From Hoylesella shahii DSM 15611 = JCM 12083 (lineage in GTDB: Bacteria > Bacteroidota > Bacteroidia > Bacteroidales > Bacteroidaceae), in the NCBI RefSeq assembly GCF_000613445.1, contig NZ_BAIZ01000003.1, positions 1 through 64,000 on the forward strand: a stretch of DNA of 64,000 bases, in the 5' to 3' direction. Under the pieces are notes generated by a model. It did no database searches. It was not told the origin of the DNA and saw only the letters and a list, made by a program, of their open reading frames with translations. Shown piece after piece: positions 28,467-39,908 of the stretch (positions within the stretch are counted from its first letter, which is position 1; each line of letters begins with the position of its first letter). The position numbers and the translations under genes are program-made.

Positions 28467-30779
28467 CTACTCGTACACTTCGTCAATATCATATTCAGCA
28501 CCTCCGCCATCATCTTTCGAACAGGGATCGAAACCATCGGGTAAGGCAAATGTGGCGTTCTTACTGTAACCCAGACGGTGGTCGGCAAAAACTTTCTGCA
28601 TGAAATAGGCCCAAACAGGCAGAGCCATCGTTGCACCCTGACCCATACTTGTTGAGTCGAAGTGTATATCACGGTCTTCTCCTCCAACCCAGCAGCCGCT
28701 AACAAGTTCGGGTGTAAAGCCCATAAACCATGCGTCAGCATTGCGGTTGGTAGTTCCTGTCTTACCTCCAATCTCGCCTGTGAAGTTATATTTGAAGCGC
28801 AAACGGCGAGCAGTTCCCTCGTTAACTACGGCTTGCAGTTCAACAAGCATTTTATTGGCACTGGCTTCGCTTATCACTTCGTTCATCCTTGGTTGGAACG
28901 TGGCAATTACATTTCCTTCGTTGTCTTCTATTTTGGTAACAAACATGGGTGCACACCTAATGCCATGATTGGCAAAAACCGTGTAAGCACTAACCATCTC
29001 GCACACACTAGCTTCGCACGGACCTAGAGCCAAGGCCATAGAAGGGTGTATATCGGGGTTGTTAAAACCATAGCTACGAAGCAAACCCACAAATTGCTGC
29101 GGGTTTAGCTTACTCATAAGATAAGCAGATATCCAGTTATTAGACTGTGCCAAGCCCCATTTCAAGGTCACCATTTGGCCATATCTCGCCCTACTTCCGT
29201 TTCTTGGTGTCCAACTTTGGCCAGCCACAGTGTAAGTGGTTTGCACATTGGGTGCCTCATCGCATGGAGAGAAACCATTTTCCATCGCCAGTGAGTAGAG
29301 GAATGGCTTGATTGTAGAACCAACTTGCCTACGTCCCTCGGTAGCCATGTCGTATTGGAAGTGCGTAAAATCCATACCACCAACATAAGCCTTCACCAGT
29401 CCGTTCTTCGGGTCCATACTTACGAAACCTGCACGCAAGAACGACTTATAGTAACGAATGCTATCCAGTGGCGTCATTACGGTGTCTACATCGCCATGAT
29501 AAGTAAACACAGCCATGTCGGTGGGTGTTCTGAAGGCTTTCCTTATTTCTTCTTCAGAGTAACCCGCTGATTTCATGTTGCGATAGCGTTCGCTCTGGTT
29601 TATCGAGCGGTTCAAGATAGACCGAACTTGGGCAGCTGTGAGCTGATTTGTAAACGGCGCGTTGGATTTAGCACGATTTTCTTTGAAGAAAGCGGGCTGC
29701 AAGAAGCGGGCCAAATGCCTATAAACCGCATCCTCAGCATACTGTTGCATACGACTGTCTATAGACGTATGCACCTTCAAGCCATCAGTATAGATGTTGT
29801 AATGTTCGCCATTCTTCTTTGTATTCTTGTTACACCATCCATAAAGTGGGTCGGTAGCCCATGCCACAGAGTCGTAAACATATTGCGCCTTGTTCCATTC
29901 GGGATAATTACTCTTCTCTGGGCGCTTAGCCATCAAGTACAGGCGTAGAAACTCCCTAAAGTAAGTAGCCGTGCCATCTTTATGGTCTGTGCGATGAAAA
30001 TTCAACACAAGCGGTTCGTCAGCATACATTCTATACTCGCCATCCGAGAGATAACCAGCCTTAACCATCTGCGACAACACCACATTACGACGCTCTTTGC
30101 TCCTTTCGGCGTAGCGCACAGGGTTAAAGAACGAAGGGTTTTTGCACAAACCTATTAATGTTGCAGACTCTGTAATGGTCAAGTCTTTAGGTTCTTTATT
30201 AAAATAGGTGTTTGCAGCAGTCTTTATTCCCACGGCATTGTGCAAGAAGTCAAAGTAATTAAGGTAGAGCGCAATAATCTCTTCCTTCGTATAATGGCGT
30301 TCTAGTTTCACCGCAATAACCCATTCAATAGGCTTTTGCAACAGTCGCTCGAGTGTTGAGTGGGCTTTTTCCGAATAAAGCTGCTTAGCAAGCTGCTGCG
30401 TAATAGTACTTCCACCGCCTGCACTGGCCTTTCCTAATAGTCCTCTTTTAATGAATGCGCGCCCCAGCGCAAAGAAGTCAATGCCGGAGTGGTCGTAAAA
30501 CCGAATGTCTTCTGTGGCCACCAACGCATGAACAAGGTGTGGCGATAAGGTGGAATAAGGAATACAGATGCGATTTTCACGATTCTCATTCCATGTCCCT
30601 ATAACCTTTCCATCAGCCGAATACACCTGTGTTGCAAATCGGTTAATGGGATTTTGCAATTCGGAAATCGGCGGCATATAACCAATCCAACCGTTCCAAA
30701 TGGCCACAAAAGCCAATACAGTAGACAGAACGCCTAGCACCAGCAAACCCCATAAGGTATGTATTAATTTCTTTCTCAT
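28467..30779 (-). CDS. Penicillin-binding protein 1A (bifunctional)
   Basis: Polymerises and crosslinks peptidoglycan at the inner membrane. Met 30779 precedes one transmembrane segment (about 5-28). The glycosyltransferase part has the catalytic glutamate in [11 protein letters not shown] (about 88-99) and [19 protein letters not shown], with [10 protein letters not shown]. The transpeptidase part has the SxxK motif in [13 protein letters not shown] in LAQSNNWIS and KTGTT near the end. 770 residues, full length. A promoter-like TATTTTTG lies at 30812-30805. It is divergent from pyrB. Confidence 0.92.
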   Translation of the reverse strand: MRKKLIHTLWGLLVLGVLSTVLAFVAIWNGWIGYMPPISELQNPINRFATQVYSADGKVIGTWNENRENRICIPYSTLSPHLVHALVATEDIRFYDHSGIDFFALGRAFIKRGLLGKASAGGGSTITQQLAKQLYSEKAHSTLERLLQKPIEWVIAVKLERHYTKEEIIALYLNYFDFLHNAVGIKTAANTYFNKEPKDLTITESATLIGLCKNPSFFNPVRYAERSKERRNVVLSQMVKAGYLSDGEYRMYADEPLVLNFHRTDHKDGTATYFREFLRLYLMAKRPEKSNYPEWNKAQYVYDSVAWATDPLYGWCNKNTKKNGEHYNIYTDGLKVHTSIDSRMQQYAEDAVYRHLARFLQPAFFKENRAKSNAPFTNQLTAAQVRSILNRSINQSERYRNMKSAGYSEEEIRKAFRTPTDMAVFTYHGDVDTVMTPLDSIRYYKSFLRAGFVSMDPKNGLVKAYVGGMDFTHFQYDMATEGRRQVGSTIKPFLYSLAMENGFSPCDEAPNVQTTYTVAGQSWTPRNGSRARYGQMVTLKWGLAQSNNWISAYLMSKLNPQQFVGLLRSYGFNNPDIHPSMALALGPCEASVCEMVSAYTVFANHGIRCAPMFVTKIEDNEGNVIATFQPRMNEVISEASANKMLVELQAVVNEGTARRLRFKYNFTGEIGGKTGTTNRNADAWFMGFTPELVSGCWVGGEDRDIHFDSTSMGQGATMALPVWAYFMQKVFADHRLGYSKNATFALPDGFDPCSKDDGGGAEYDIDEVYE

Positions 30780-30804
30780 CAATCTCTGAATTCTAAAATT
30801 ACTG

Positions 30805-30812
30805 CAAAAATA
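30805..30812 (-). promoter_or_regulatory. Candidate promoter box of the PBP1A gene
   Basis: TATTTTTG on the minus strand 26 bases before the start codon; a TTTG lies 24 bases upstream, a little farther than usual. Confidence 0.5.
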
Positions 30813-30887
30813 CAATTTTTCTCCCTATTAGACATCCAAATAAGAAAAATTATACTTATCTTAGCACGCAAAATAGAGAACGTTCCA

Positions 30888-31847
30888 ATGTCAAAACAGA
30901 TGAAACAACGTGATTTTGTGACAATTGCTGACCTTTCGAAAGAGAAAATTCACTATCTCATCGAACTGTCGCAAGAGTTTGAGAAACATCCTAACCGCGA
31001 GTTACTCAAAGGTAAAGTCATCGCAAGTCTTTTCTTCGAGCCTTCCACTCGTACCCGTTTGAGCTTCGAAACAGCAGCCAACAGGCTCGGTGCACGCATC
31101 ATTGGTTTCTCGGATGCCAAAGCCACCAGCGTGTCTAAAGGAGAAACCCTCAAAGACACTATCATGATGGTGGCCAATTATGCCGACATCATCGTGATGC
31201 GACACTACATCGAAGGGGCTGCACAATATGCCAGCGAGGTGTCGCCTGTACCCATTATCAATGCTGGAGATGGCGCTCACATGCACCCTTCTCAATGCAT
31301 GCTCGACCTTTACTCCATATATAAGACACAAGGAACACTCGAAAACCTCAACATCTACCTCGTAGGCGATTTGAAATACGGACGAACGGTGCACTCGCTC
31401 ATCATGGCCATGCGCCATTTCAACCCCACGTTCCATTTCATCGCGCCCAAAGAGTTGTCCATGCCCAACGAGTATAAGCTCTATTGCAAAAACCACAGCA
31501 TCAAATTTCAAGAGCATACGGCCTTTAACGAGAAGATTATTGCCGATGCCGACATAATATATATGACGCGCGTGCAAAAGGAAAGATTTTCCGACTTGAT
31601 GGAATACGAACGCGTTAAAGACGTGTATATCCTTAAAAACGACATGCTGGGCAATGTAAAAGACAATATGCGTATATTGCACCCACTGCCAAGAGTGAAC
31701 GAAATTGCCTATGATGTGGACGACAATCCGCACGCTTACTACATTCAGCAGGCACAAAACGGATTGTACGCACGCCAAGCACTATTCTGCGATGTGCTGG
31801 GTATTACCTTGGAAGATGTTAGAAACGACAAAACCATCATCAAATGA
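30888..31847 (+). CDS. pyrB: Aspartate carbamoyltransferase catalytic subunit
   Basis: Makes carbamoyl-aspartate in pyrimidine synthesis. The 319-residue chain has the carbamoyl-phosphate loop [20 protein letters not shown] (about 50-69), the HPSQ segment in [15 protein letters not shown] and the aspartate-side [10 protein letters not shown] near the end. The start is read from the [20 protein letters not shown] beginning. The stop overlaps pyrI by 4 bp, ATGA, so the subunits are translated together. Confidence 0.97.
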   Translation: MSKQMKQRDFVTIADLSKEKIHYLIELSQEFEKHPNRELLKGKVIASLFFEPSTRTRLSFETAANRLGARIIGFSDAKATSVSKGETLKDTIMMVANYADIIVMRHYIEGAAQYASEVSPVPIINAGDGAHMHPSQCMLDLYSIYKTQGTLENLNIYLVGDLKYGRTVHSLIMAMRHFNPTFHFIAPKELSMPNEYKLYCKNHSIKFQEHTAFNEKIIADADIIYMTRVQKERFSDLMEYERVKDVYILKNDMLGNVKDNMRILHPLPRVNEIAYDVDDNPHAYYIQQAQNGLYARQALFCDVLGITLEDVRNDKTIIK

Positions 31848-32305
31848 GTGTAAATAAGAAAGAACGACTAGTGGCTGCCATCAAAAACGGCACTGTTATC
31901 GACCACATACCCGCAGATAAAACATTTCAAGTTGTGGCCTTGCTAGAACTGCAATCCATTAACGAACCTATCACTATCGGCAACAACTATGCCTCAAAAA
32001 TGATGGGAAAGAAAGGCATTATCAAAGTTACCGACAGGTATTTCACCAACGAAGAGATTTCTAGACTCTCGGTAGTAGCCCCTAATGTGGTGCTCAACAT
32101 CATTAAAGATTACGAGGTTATAGAAAAGAAAAAGGTGGAAACACCCGAAGAACTTAAGGGTATTGTACGCTGCAACAACCCAAAGTGCATCACCAACAAC
32201 GAGCCAATGCAAACGGTTTTCAACGTGGTTGACAAAGAAAACCGCACATTAAAATGCCATTACTGCGACATGGAACAAACCATGGACAAGGCTCAATTGG
32301 TGTAA
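31844..32305 (+). CDS. pyrI: Aspartate carbamoyltransferase regulatory subunit
   Basis: Binds nucleotides and controls PyrB. 153 residues: N-terminal allosteric domain ([17 protein letters not shown], then the [14 protein letters not shown] strands) and a C-terminal zinc site made by [10 protein letters not shown] and [10 protein letters not shown] (four cysteines) that docks on PyrB. The start ATG overlaps the pyrB stop. Confidence 0.97.
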   Translation: MSVNKKERLVAAIKNGTVIDHIPADKTFQVVALLELQSINEPITIGNNYASKMMGKKGIIKVTDRYFTNEEISRLSVVAPNVVLNIIKDYEVIEKKKVETPEELKGIVRCNNPKCITNNEPMQTVFNVVDKENRTLKCHYCDMEQTMDKAQLV

Positions 32306-32421
32306 ACACGCACTCGGCTGTATGCACACACAATACATCCCTTCACAGTGTACATATTAACAACGGCAAGACGAACACCACGTCTTACCAAAATCAATAA
32401 CTAACACAAACAATTTCATTT

Positions 32422-33702
32422 ATGAAAAAAGACCTAGAAATTTTCAAACTCATTGAAGATGAGCATCAACGCCAACTTAAAGGCATCGAACTGATTGCCT
32501 CGGAGAACTTCGTTAGCGAACAGGTGATGCAAGCCATGGGTTCGTATCTTACCAACAAGTATGCCGAAGGACTGCCCGGTAAACGCTATTATGGCGGTTG
32601 CGAAGTGGTAGACAAGGTGGAAAACCTAGCTATCGAACGCATCAAAAAACTTTTCGGTGCCGAATTTGCTAACGTTCAACCTCACTCTGGCGCACAAGCC
32701 AACGAGGCTGTGCTGCTCACTTGCCTCAACCCTGGCGACACTTTCATGGGCTTGAACCTCGCCCACGGCGGTCACCTTAGCCATGGTAGCCTTGTAAACA
32801 CATCGGGTATTCTCTACAACCCAGTAGGTTATAACCTCAACAAAGAAACGGGTCGCGTTGACTACGATGAAATGGAACGCCTTGCCTTGGAACACAAACC
32901 AAAACTCATTATCGGTGGTGGCTCGGCTTATAGCCGCGAATGGGACTATCAACGCATGCGCGATATCGCTGATAAAGTGGGCGCTATCTTTATGGTTGAC
33001 ATGGCTCATCCTGCTGGTTTGATTGCTGCTGGTCTGCTTGAAAATCCTTTGAAATATGCTCATATTGTTACTTCTACCACGCACAAGACGCTACGCGGAC
33101 CACGTGGAGGTATCATCTTGATGGGTAAAGACTTCGAAAACCCATGGGGTAAGAAAACTCCTAAGGGCGAAGTGAAGATGATGAGCCAGCTTCTTAACTC
33201 GGCTGTGTTCCCCGGAATTCAAGGTGGACCACTCGAGCATGTTATCGCTGCTAAGGCTGTTGCTTTCGAAGAGGCTCTCCAACCCGAGTTTAAAGAGTGG
33301 GCTATGCAGGTTAAGAAGAATGCTAAAGTGCTGGCCGAAGAACTAGTTAAACGTGGATTTACCATCGTTAGCGGTGGCACAGACAACCATTCTATGCTTG
33401 TTGACCTACGCGATAAATACCCCGAACTTACGGGTAAGGTTGCCGAAAATGCACTGGTTGCTGCCGACATCACCGTAAACAAGAACATGGTGCCATTCGA
33501 TACTCGTAGTGCTTTCCAAACAAGTGGTATCCGTTTGGGTACAGCTGCTATCACTACGCGCGGTGCTAAAGAAGACCTCATGGCCTTTATTGCCGAACTT
33601 ATTGAGGAAGTTCTTAACAATCCCACCGACGAAGCTACTATCGCCAGTGTTCGCCAACGCGTAAACGAGAAAATGAAAGCCTACCCGCTTTTCGCTTACT
33701 AA
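32422..33702 (+). CDS. glyA: Serine hydroxymethyltransferase
   Basis: A PLP enzyme that converts serine and tetrahydrofolate to glycine and methylene-tetrahydrofolate. The 426-residue chain has [20 protein letters not shown] (start), [13 protein letters not shown] pattern ([15 protein letters not shown]), the PLP lysine in [13 protein letters not shown] (about 226) and [15 protein letters not shown] in the small domain. It stands alone about 120 bp after pyrI and has a clear terminator. Confidence 0.97.
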   Translation: MKKDLEIFKLIEDEHQRQLKGIELIASENFVSEQVMQAMGSYLTNKYAEGLPGKRYYGGCEVVDKVENLAIERIKKLFGAEFANVQPHSGAQANEAVLLTCLNPGDTFMGLNLAHGGHLSHGSLVNTSGILYNPVGYNLNKETGRVDYDEMERLALEHKPKLIIGGGSAYSREWDYQRMRDIADKVGAIFMVDMAHPAGLIAAGLLENPLKYAHIVTSTTHKTLRGPRGGIILMGKDFENPWGKKTPKGEVKMMSQLLNSAVFPGIQGGPLEHVIAAKAVAFEEALQPEFKEWAMQVKKNAKVLAEELVKRGFTIVSGGTDNHSMLVDLRDKYPELTGKVAENALVAADITVNKNMVPFDTRSAFQTSGIRLGTAAITTRGAKEDLMAFIAELIEEVLNNPTDEATIASVRQRVNEKMKAYPLFAY

Positions 33703-33731
33703 TAATAATGGCGAAGGTCATTTATCAAAAT

Positions 33732-33766
33732 GGGATGCAACCTTGGGGCTGCATCCCGCTTTTTGT
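33732..33766 (+). terminator. Terminator of glyA
   Basis: GGGATGCA (33732-33739) pairs with TGCATCCC (33750-33757) and is followed by GCTTTTTGTTTT. Confidence 0.8.
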
Positions 33767-34288
33767 TTTGACTGGTCTACTTTTCTTATTATGTTCAGAC
33801 TATTTTATATTCCCATTTGATAATAAGTGTTTTCATGTTATTTGTGTGTACGCACTTGTTATTATGTCTTGCTTTAGTTATAACCGTAATCAGTTATTAG
33901 ACCGCTTAGCTTACAACCTTTTAATGTTTTCATAGCTTCCACTCCTTCTTTCGTTGGCTTCTCGGCTTTTTGCCTGTTTTATTCCTTTGATGTTTTACAC
34001 TATGCCTACAAAACACAAAACATGCAATGTGTTCAACAACACACAAAATCTAAACGGCGCTAACGCTTGATTTGAATAAAAATGATACAAGCGATGTTAA
34101 ATGTAAAATATTACGCACAAAATTTAACATTATGAGTACCTTATCTGTTCACAAATCTCCACTCGTTTGCAAATTTTCAATTCTCGCGAGAGTTTGATTG
34201 GGTATAAAAAAGTTATCTAGAAAGTGCATACAAAACCAAACTTCATTGAAAAAATATGCAACTTATACCAGATAATGAGCAAAAAGTA

Positions 34289-34398
34289 GCTAAACATTGT
34301 GCGTTTTGACGCTAAACACCTTGCGTTTTGATGCTAAACACCTTGCGTTTTGCTGCTAAATGCAGTGTATTTTGGTGCTAAACGCAGTGTATTTTGGT
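34289..34398. repeat. Tandem array of five 22-bp units
   Basis: Units start at 34289, 34311, 34333, 34355 and 34377, each beginning GCTAAA and 22 bp long; a partial sixth follows. The first three share a core GCGTTTTGA/C; the last two share GTGTATTTTGGT. Each places a T-rich half and an A-rich half around a GYGC centre. Confidence 0.8.
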
Positions 34399-34526
34399 GC
34401 TAAATACGAGGTTAGTAGGTAGAAAACGTATGATTGTATGCAATATTTTGCATGTTGACAAAAGACAAAATCATCACGAATTACAAACAAATTATGCCTT
34501 CTTGGGAGCAAAAACAACTAAGAAAA

Positions 34527-34570
34527 CCTACTTTTGGGCTACTAAAAGCTATTTTTGGAGCGTCTAAAAA
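34527..34570. repeat. Two further 22-bp units
   Basis: Units 34527-34548 and 34549-34570 have cores CTTTTGGGCTACTAAAAG and TTTTTGGAGCGTCTAAAAA, the same dyad style as the array about 130 bp upstream. Confidence 0.55.
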
Positions 34571-34581
34571 CTTCGTAAAAG

Positions 34582-34622
34582 TCATCAAATAAAAGGCAAA
34601 ATGGTACTATTTGATGATTTTT
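34582..34622 (+). terminator. Hairpin with T tract
   Basis: TCATCAAATA (34582-34591) and TATTTGATGA (34608-34617) are exact complements and TTTTT follows. No gene is seen directly upstream on this strand, so its role is open. Confidence 0.45.
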
Positions 34623-34997
34623 CGCTAAAAAATGACGTAAAATTAAATCTGAAAAGCTAAAAATTGGGGCTAAAAGCGTGCTTTTGAGCTGTTTTTTCTG
34701 CTAGAAGGGGGCATCTCTAGAGATGTGTTTTGTAAAATAAAGATACCTTGTTTAACAAAAGAAAAAAGAAGCAATAGCTACACTCGGTAATGCTACGCAC
34801 TAACCTTAGATTTTCGTAAACTTGTCGTCATACAAATGAAATTTTGCTTATTACCCCATTGTGGTTTACATTCATTCGCCGAACTCACGTCAACTAGCGT
34901 GACTTCGACGAACAAACTTTTAACTCCCATGCGTGATAAACAACTTTTGCCTTGTTTTACGAAAGAGTTTTAATTTCATTCTCTTTGATTTAGTTCA

Positions 34998-36226
34998 CTA
35001 AAGCGCCATTGCCTTACCCGCCACAAAGCCCGTTGTCCACGCCGCTTGTAAATTAAATCCGCCTGTAATAGCATCAACATCCAGCACTTCGCCAGCAAAA
35101 TAAAGGTTTTTACACACCTTACTTTCCATGGTATTAAGGTTGATATCCGAGAGCGAAACACCGCCACAGGTAACAAACTCATCGCGAAACGCACCCTTGC
35201 CAGTAACCTTATACTGGTCGTTTGTTAGCGCTTCAACCAGTTTGTTCAAACCTTTCTTACCCAATTCGTCCCACCTTTTGTCTGCGCCCAACGCCGTTTT
35301 TTGTAAAATATATTGCCACATTCGCGTGGGTAAACCAAAGGGATGAACGCTAGTGAGGAACTTTCTAGGATTGGAATCAACAATACCTTGTAAATGTTCG
35401 GCCACCAATGCGCTGTTGGTTAGTCCTATCCAATTTACTGCAATAGGGAATTGATAGTCACAATCGTGCACATAACGAGCGCCATAAGATGAGAGTTTGA
35501 GTATAGCCGGACCGCTTGCCCCCCAATGCGTAACAAGCAATGGGCCTGTGGCTTTATGTTTTGTGCCCACCAACGACACCGTAGTGCCTTCTACCACCGT
35601 ACCCATCAAGCCTTAAAAGCCGCATCAGCTATATTAAAAGTAAAGAGCGAGGGCACTGGCTGCACAATATTATGTCCCAAATTAGCCAGATATTGCAAGG
35701 CGTTGGCCTGTGGGCTACCACCTGTTGTGATGGCCGCTCGCTGCACGGTTACAGGCTTTTGCACTTTAAAAAGCAGTTGTAGATCTCCGTTTTCCATCTG
35801 CTTCACAGCCTCAACTGCATATCCTGTACGCACCTCCACGCCCAATTTGTGGGCCTCGTGGGTTAAAGCGTCAACCACAGATTGTGCCGACTGCGATATG
35901 GGAAACACGCATTCATCGTCTTGCTTAACCAGTTTCACCCCCCGTTGTTCAAACCATTGCCAGGTGTCTTTGTGCGAAAACACATTAAAAAGACGCTTCA
36001 TCATTTTATCACCACGCGGATAAGCCTGTTTTAAATCCATAATTTGTGCAAACGAATTGGTAAGGTTGCAGCGTCCGCCACCGGTTATTAGCACCTTAGC
36101 CAGCACTTTTTGTCCGCGTTCAAAAATGGTAACACGCGCCTCGGGATTGGTTTGTTTGGCTGCAATGGCAGCAAAAAAGCCTGCTGCGCCACCGCCCACC
36201 ACCGCAATATGTAGCCTCTTTGTCAT
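34998..36226 (-). CDS. NAD(P)/FAD-dependent oxidoreductase, HI0933/BaiN family, frameshifted near 35610
   Basis: A flavoprotein of the HI0933 (BaiN-like) family, with unclear substrate. The N-terminal frame (35606-36226) begins with the FAD-binding fingerprint VVGGGAAGFFAAIAA and has the GGGRCNLTNS motif; the C-terminal frame (34998-35609) has LRDEFVTCGGVSL-type pattern (FRDEFVTCGGVSLSDIN), LYFAGEVLDVDAITGGFNLQAAWTTG. Restoring one base near 35610 joins FKA to LMGTVVEG. Repaired length about 409. It converges on glyA across a long gap. Confidence 0.85.
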
Positions 36227-36478
36227 TATATTTGCTTGTTTTATGCAAACGAAGATACAACAAAAAAGCCATTTTCACAAGGTTAAAGAGAGAATAAAAT
36301 TGAGAATTTAAGTAGCCAAGCTTGATACTTATTTGTGATGCCGACTACAACTGCCCTGCAAAACACCCAGTTAAGCAAGAAACAAAAGAACAAGCGAACA
36401 AAGTAATATAGCACATCGACGTCGCAGCATAAACGCAGAATTATCAGCTTTTCGTGCTGTTTTTACAGCATTTTTATG

Positions 36479-36486
36479 TAAGTTTG
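36479..36486 (+). promoter_or_regulatory. Candidate promoter box of the menaquinone operon
   Basis: TAAGTTTG, 23 bases before the thioesterase start at 36510; no perfect TTTG at the expected distance. Confidence 0.45.
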
Positions 36487-36509
36487 CACTAGTATTAAAA
36501 ACAAGCATC

Positions 36510-36929
36510 ATGGACATCGAACACATTAAAAATAAGCTAAACAGGTTGCCCAACCTCTCAACAGCCTTGGGTATGGAATTTATTTCTACCCCCGACCCCA
36601 ACACCTGCATGGCTCGCATGAAGGTAGACGAGCGCAATCGCCAACCTTTTGGTTTCCTTAGTGGGGGCGCTTCGCTAGCACTAGCCGAGAACTTAGCAGG
36701 AGTTGGCTCACTAACGCTTTGTCCTGGCAAGATTAGTGTGGGCATCAACGTTAGCGGGAGTCACCTAATAGCGGTGGAAGAAGGCGACACCGTAACTGCC
36801 ACTGCGCATATTATACACAAGGGACGAACGCTACATCAATGGCAAGTAGAGATAAGAAACACTGCTGGCGATTTGGTTTGTTCGGTACAAGTAACCAATT
36901 ATGTGCTCAATGCTCGCAAAGATGACTGA
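36510..36929 (+). CDS. PaaI-family hotdog thioesterase, probable DHNA-CoA thioesterase
   Basis: A 139-residue hotdog-fold protein. The FLSGGASLALAENLAGVGS segment (about 50-68) has the catalytic Glu region of the PaaI group, and VGINVSGSHLIAVEEGDTVTATAHIIHKGRT is the central strand pair. As first gene of the men operon it most likely hydrolyses 1,4-dihydroxy-2-naphthoyl-CoA to DHNA, the step after MenB; that job is inferred from position. The stop overlaps the menF start. Confidence 0.8.
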   Translation: MDIEHIKNKLNRLPNLSTALGMEFISTPDPNTCMARMKVDERNRQPFGFLSGGASLALAENLAGVGSLTLCPGKISVGINVSGSHLIAVEEGDTVTATAHIIHKGRTLHQWQVEIRNTAGDLVCSVQVTNYVLNARKDD

Positions 36930-38006
36930 CTTTGCGCTCTTTCGCGAGCCACATGCCACGCATGCTTTACGCTATGTTCAGACGCAAGGAGAGGCCCAAA
37001 GTCTTCCCAATTATGACGCACTAAACAATGTTGAGGGCTTTGTTTTCGCACCCTTCACCATCAGCGATGAATGCCCGCTCTTAGTTATTGCATCTAACCG
37101 GGTGGAAAAACTGGACGCAACCGCACACATTTCGCGTTTACCGCAGAGTGGTAATGAGGTTCCAACGGAACCTAACAACAAAGAAAAGCAATCAATTAGT
37201 ACCTCTTATCAGCAGTGTTTCAGAAGTTTTCACCAAGAACTGATGCAAGCAAGATTTGCCAAAATTGTTCTCAGCAGAACAGAAGATGTGGCTTTAACAC
37301 ACGCAGCCGACGCCGAACAGCTGTTTTGGAGAGCCTGCCAACGCTACCCTCGTTCGTTTATTGCTTTGGTTTGCACACGCAAAGCTGGCACGTGGCTTAT
37401 GCTACGCCCGAAGTGTTGGTGCAAAACGACACACAACGATGGCACACCATGGCACTGGCGGGCACGATGAAACTGAATGCCGAACAACAACAATGGCCCG
37501 ATAGTGTATGGAATAGCGACACGCTACCCCTAGAATGGAGTGCTAAAAACAAGGAGGAGCAACGCCTTGTGGCCCGCTACATCGGTGACTGCCTAGCTAA
37601 TCTGGCTTACGATATTGAAGAAACACGGCCTTACACCCAACGCGCAGGAGGATTGGTACATCTTAGAAGCGACTTTACTTTTAAGCTGAAGCCTGCCTAT
37701 GGACTGGGCGACTTGGTGAAAACACTGCACCCTACTCCAGCCATCTGCGGACTACCTAAGGCCGAGGCTTGGCAATTTATCATTGAAAATGAACCCCACT
37801 GCCGACGCTACTACAGCGGTTTTTGCGGTCCGGTGTCGGCCAATGAGGGTACAAGGCTGTACGTTTCCTTGCGCTGTATGCAGCTATCTCATCACAAAGC
37901 ATGTCTATACGCAGGTGGAGGCCTGCTTAAAAACAGCACCGAAGAGCAGGAATGGGAAGAAACAAGAGCAAAAATGGAAACCATGTTGGGCCTAATGCTA
38001 TCATAA
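36922..38006 (+). CDS. menF: Isochorismate synthase, frameshifted near 37400
   Basis: Converts chorismate to isochorismate, the first step of menaquinone synthesis. The start ATG at 36922 overlaps the thioesterase stop. The first frame ends near 37470; adding one G near 37400 (TTATGCTACG to TTATGGCTACG) reads GTWLMATPEVLV and joins the second frame, which has the chorismate-enzyme motifs LHPTPAICGLPKAEA and RRYYSGFCGPV and ends at 38006. Repaired length about 361, on the short side but typical for Bacteroidetes MenF. Confidence 0.88.
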
Positions 38007-38204
38007 TTTCAGTCCTTAAGTTGATGAGCAAATAGGTTTATGCGTTGTGGTGTAAACCACACAGGTTTAAACCTCTTTAGTTTTCGGCAGTGCTTAGCTT
38101 ATAAGTAAAAATAATCAATGCAGCAAACAAACCGCTTAACGCCTGGAATGGCAAACGCATGAACTTATAAACCTAAGATTTAAACACGAACTCAACCCTT
38201 AAAC

Positions 38205-39851
38205 ATGTATTCGAATAAAGAAAACATCAATATTCTAACAGCCTTACTCGTGGCCCACGGCGTTAAGCGAGCTGTGGTTTGCCCTGGTTCGCGCAATGCA
38301 CCCATCGTTCATAACCTCGTGAAATCGGGCGCCATTTGTTGTTATCCCGTAACCGATGAGCGTTCGGCTGGGTTTTATGCCTTGGGAATGGCTCTGCTAA
38401 GTGGCGATGCTGTGGCTGTTTGTGTAACGTCGGGGTCGGCCCTTCTCAATGTTCTGCCTGCCGTAGCCGAGGCCTATTACCAGCATGTTCCCTTGATAGT
38501 TATCTCTGCCGACCGCCCTTTGGCTTGGATAGACCAACAAGATGGGCAAACCATTCGCCAACAAAACGCGTTGACCGACTTCGTTAAGAAGGCCGTAAAC
38601 CTATACGAACCCACCGACAACACCCAACGTTGGTACTGCAACAGACTGGCAAACGAGGCTTTATTGGCTACTAATCATCACGGTTGTGGCCCAGTTCACA
38701 TCAACGTGCCCTTGTCTGAGCCACTGTTTGAATACAATGTTTGCAAGCTTCCCAACGTAAGAACGATTAGTAGGATATTGCCCCAAACACTTGTAGAAGC
38801 CGACTTACACGAACTGATTAGCCATTTTTTAAGGGCCGAAAAGCCGATGATTGTGGTGGGACAAATGCGCCCCACAACCATCGACACCACGCTAATCAAG
38901 GAATTAGAAAAGCATGCGGTGGTGATTTCTGAGGTGCTAAGTGGTGTTGGAACGCTGCTAAATGCCGACGAGCTGTTGGCTACGAGCACAGAAACAGTTG
39001 AACTTAAACCCGATTTTATACTATACTTGGGCGGACATCTCATAGGGAAAAACATCAAATCGCTATTGCGACAAACACAAGACGCAGCGCAATGGCTGAT
39101 AAACGAGGGCGGAGACGTGATTGACACCTTTATGCATCTCACAACAATTGTGGAGACTTTGCCCAACAATGTGCTGTCGCTAATGGTGCAGATGCTGAAA
39201 CAAATCGATGAAAAGCAACACGAAACACGCGCCAATGCTTACATACAGAGGTGGCAAAAGGCACACAACGACTATCGTGAACACCTCAAGAAAGAGCACT
39301 TAGAATACACCGAGGCGTTCGCTGTGCAATGTTTTGAACAACAGCTCTCGCATAGCACAACCCCTTATGAGGTGCATTACGCCAACAGTATGAGTGTGCG
39401 CCTAGCCAATAAGTACGCGAGGCACCATGTTTGGTGCAATCGTGGCGTAAACGGTATTGAGGGTTCGCTGTCTACTGCAGCAGGAATGTCGCTGACAACA
39501 ACCAACAATGTGTATTGCATAATAGGCGATTTGAGTTTCTTCTACGACCAAAACGCCTTATGGAACACACGGTTGAAAGGAAATTTTAGAATAATGTTGC
39601 TCAACAATGGCGGAGGAAAAATTTTCCAACATGTGAAAGGAATGCCTGCCGATGACATAAGAGACACCTATGTTTCGGCCGAACACCGAACGTCGGCTCA
39701 AGGCATTTGCCAACAAAACGGCATTAAATACCTGGTTGCCAACAACAAAAAAGAGCTACAAAAGGGCGTTACAGAATTGATAAACCACAACGAGGACTGT
39801 CCTATTGTGCTTGAAGTAAACTTTAAACAAAGCGCTGGTGCCTCGGCCTAA
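38205..39851 (+). CDS. menD: SEPHCHC synthase (2-succinyl-5-enolpyruvyl-6-hydroxy-3-cyclohexene-1-carboxylate synthase)
   Basis: A thiamine-diphosphate enzyme that joins isochorismate and 2-oxoglutarate. The 548-residue chain has the MenD start VAHGVKRAVVCPGSRNAPI, TDERSAGFYALGMAL (catalytic Glu), VTSGSALLNVLPAVAEAY and the ThDP/magnesium segment IIGDLSFFYDQNALW followed by LLNNGGGKIF. Full length. It follows menF after about 200 bp, with no clear terminator between. Confidence 0.95.
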   Translation: MYSNKENINILTALLVAHGVKRAVVCPGSRNAPIVHNLVKSGAICCYPVTDERSAGFYALGMALLSGDAVAVCVTSGSALLNVLPAVAEAYYQHVPLIVISADRPLAWIDQQDGQTIRQQNALTDFVKKAVNLYEPTDNTQRWYCNRLANEALLATNHHGCGPVHINVPLSEPLFEYNVCKLPNVRTISRILPQTLVEADLHELISHFLRAEKPMIVVGQMRPTTIDTTLIKELEKHAVVISEVLSGVGTLLNADELLATSTETVELKPDFILYLGGHLIGKNIKSLLRQTQDAAQWLINEGGDVIDTFMHLTTIVETLPNNVLSLMVQMLKQIDEKQHETRANAYIQRWQKAHNDYREHLKKEHLEYTEAFAVQCFEQQLSHSTTPYEVHYANSMSVRLANKYARHHVWCNRGVNGIEGSLSTAAGMSLTTTNNVYCIIGDLSFFYDQNALWNTRLKGNFRIMLLNNGGGKIFQHVKGMPADDIRDTYVSAEHRTSAQGICQQNGIKYLVANNKKELQKGVTELINHNEDCPIVLEVNFKQSAGASA

Positions 39852-39908
39852 AGCGCACAAAAGCACCATCAACAACTATATCCCTTATCCCAAAACAAAT
39901 AACATTGT

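Larger units (their letters stand above)
33703..34975. other. Intergenic region, about 1.27 kb
   Basis: Gap between glyA and the convergent flavoprotein gene. After the glyA terminator it has AT-rich filler, the 22-bp array at 34289-34398, two more 22-bp units at 34527-34570 and a hairpin with T tract at 34582-34622. A 75-codon plus-strand frame at 33708 covers the terminator and is not a gene. Confidence 0.65.

Noticed and set aside
31002..31778. 258-codon minus-strand frame
   Set aside because: Antisense to pyrB, which is full length with all motifs.
33708..33935. 75-codon plus-strand frame after glyA
   Set aside because: It runs through the glyA terminator hairpin and has no protein features apart from hydrophobicity from T-rich DNA.
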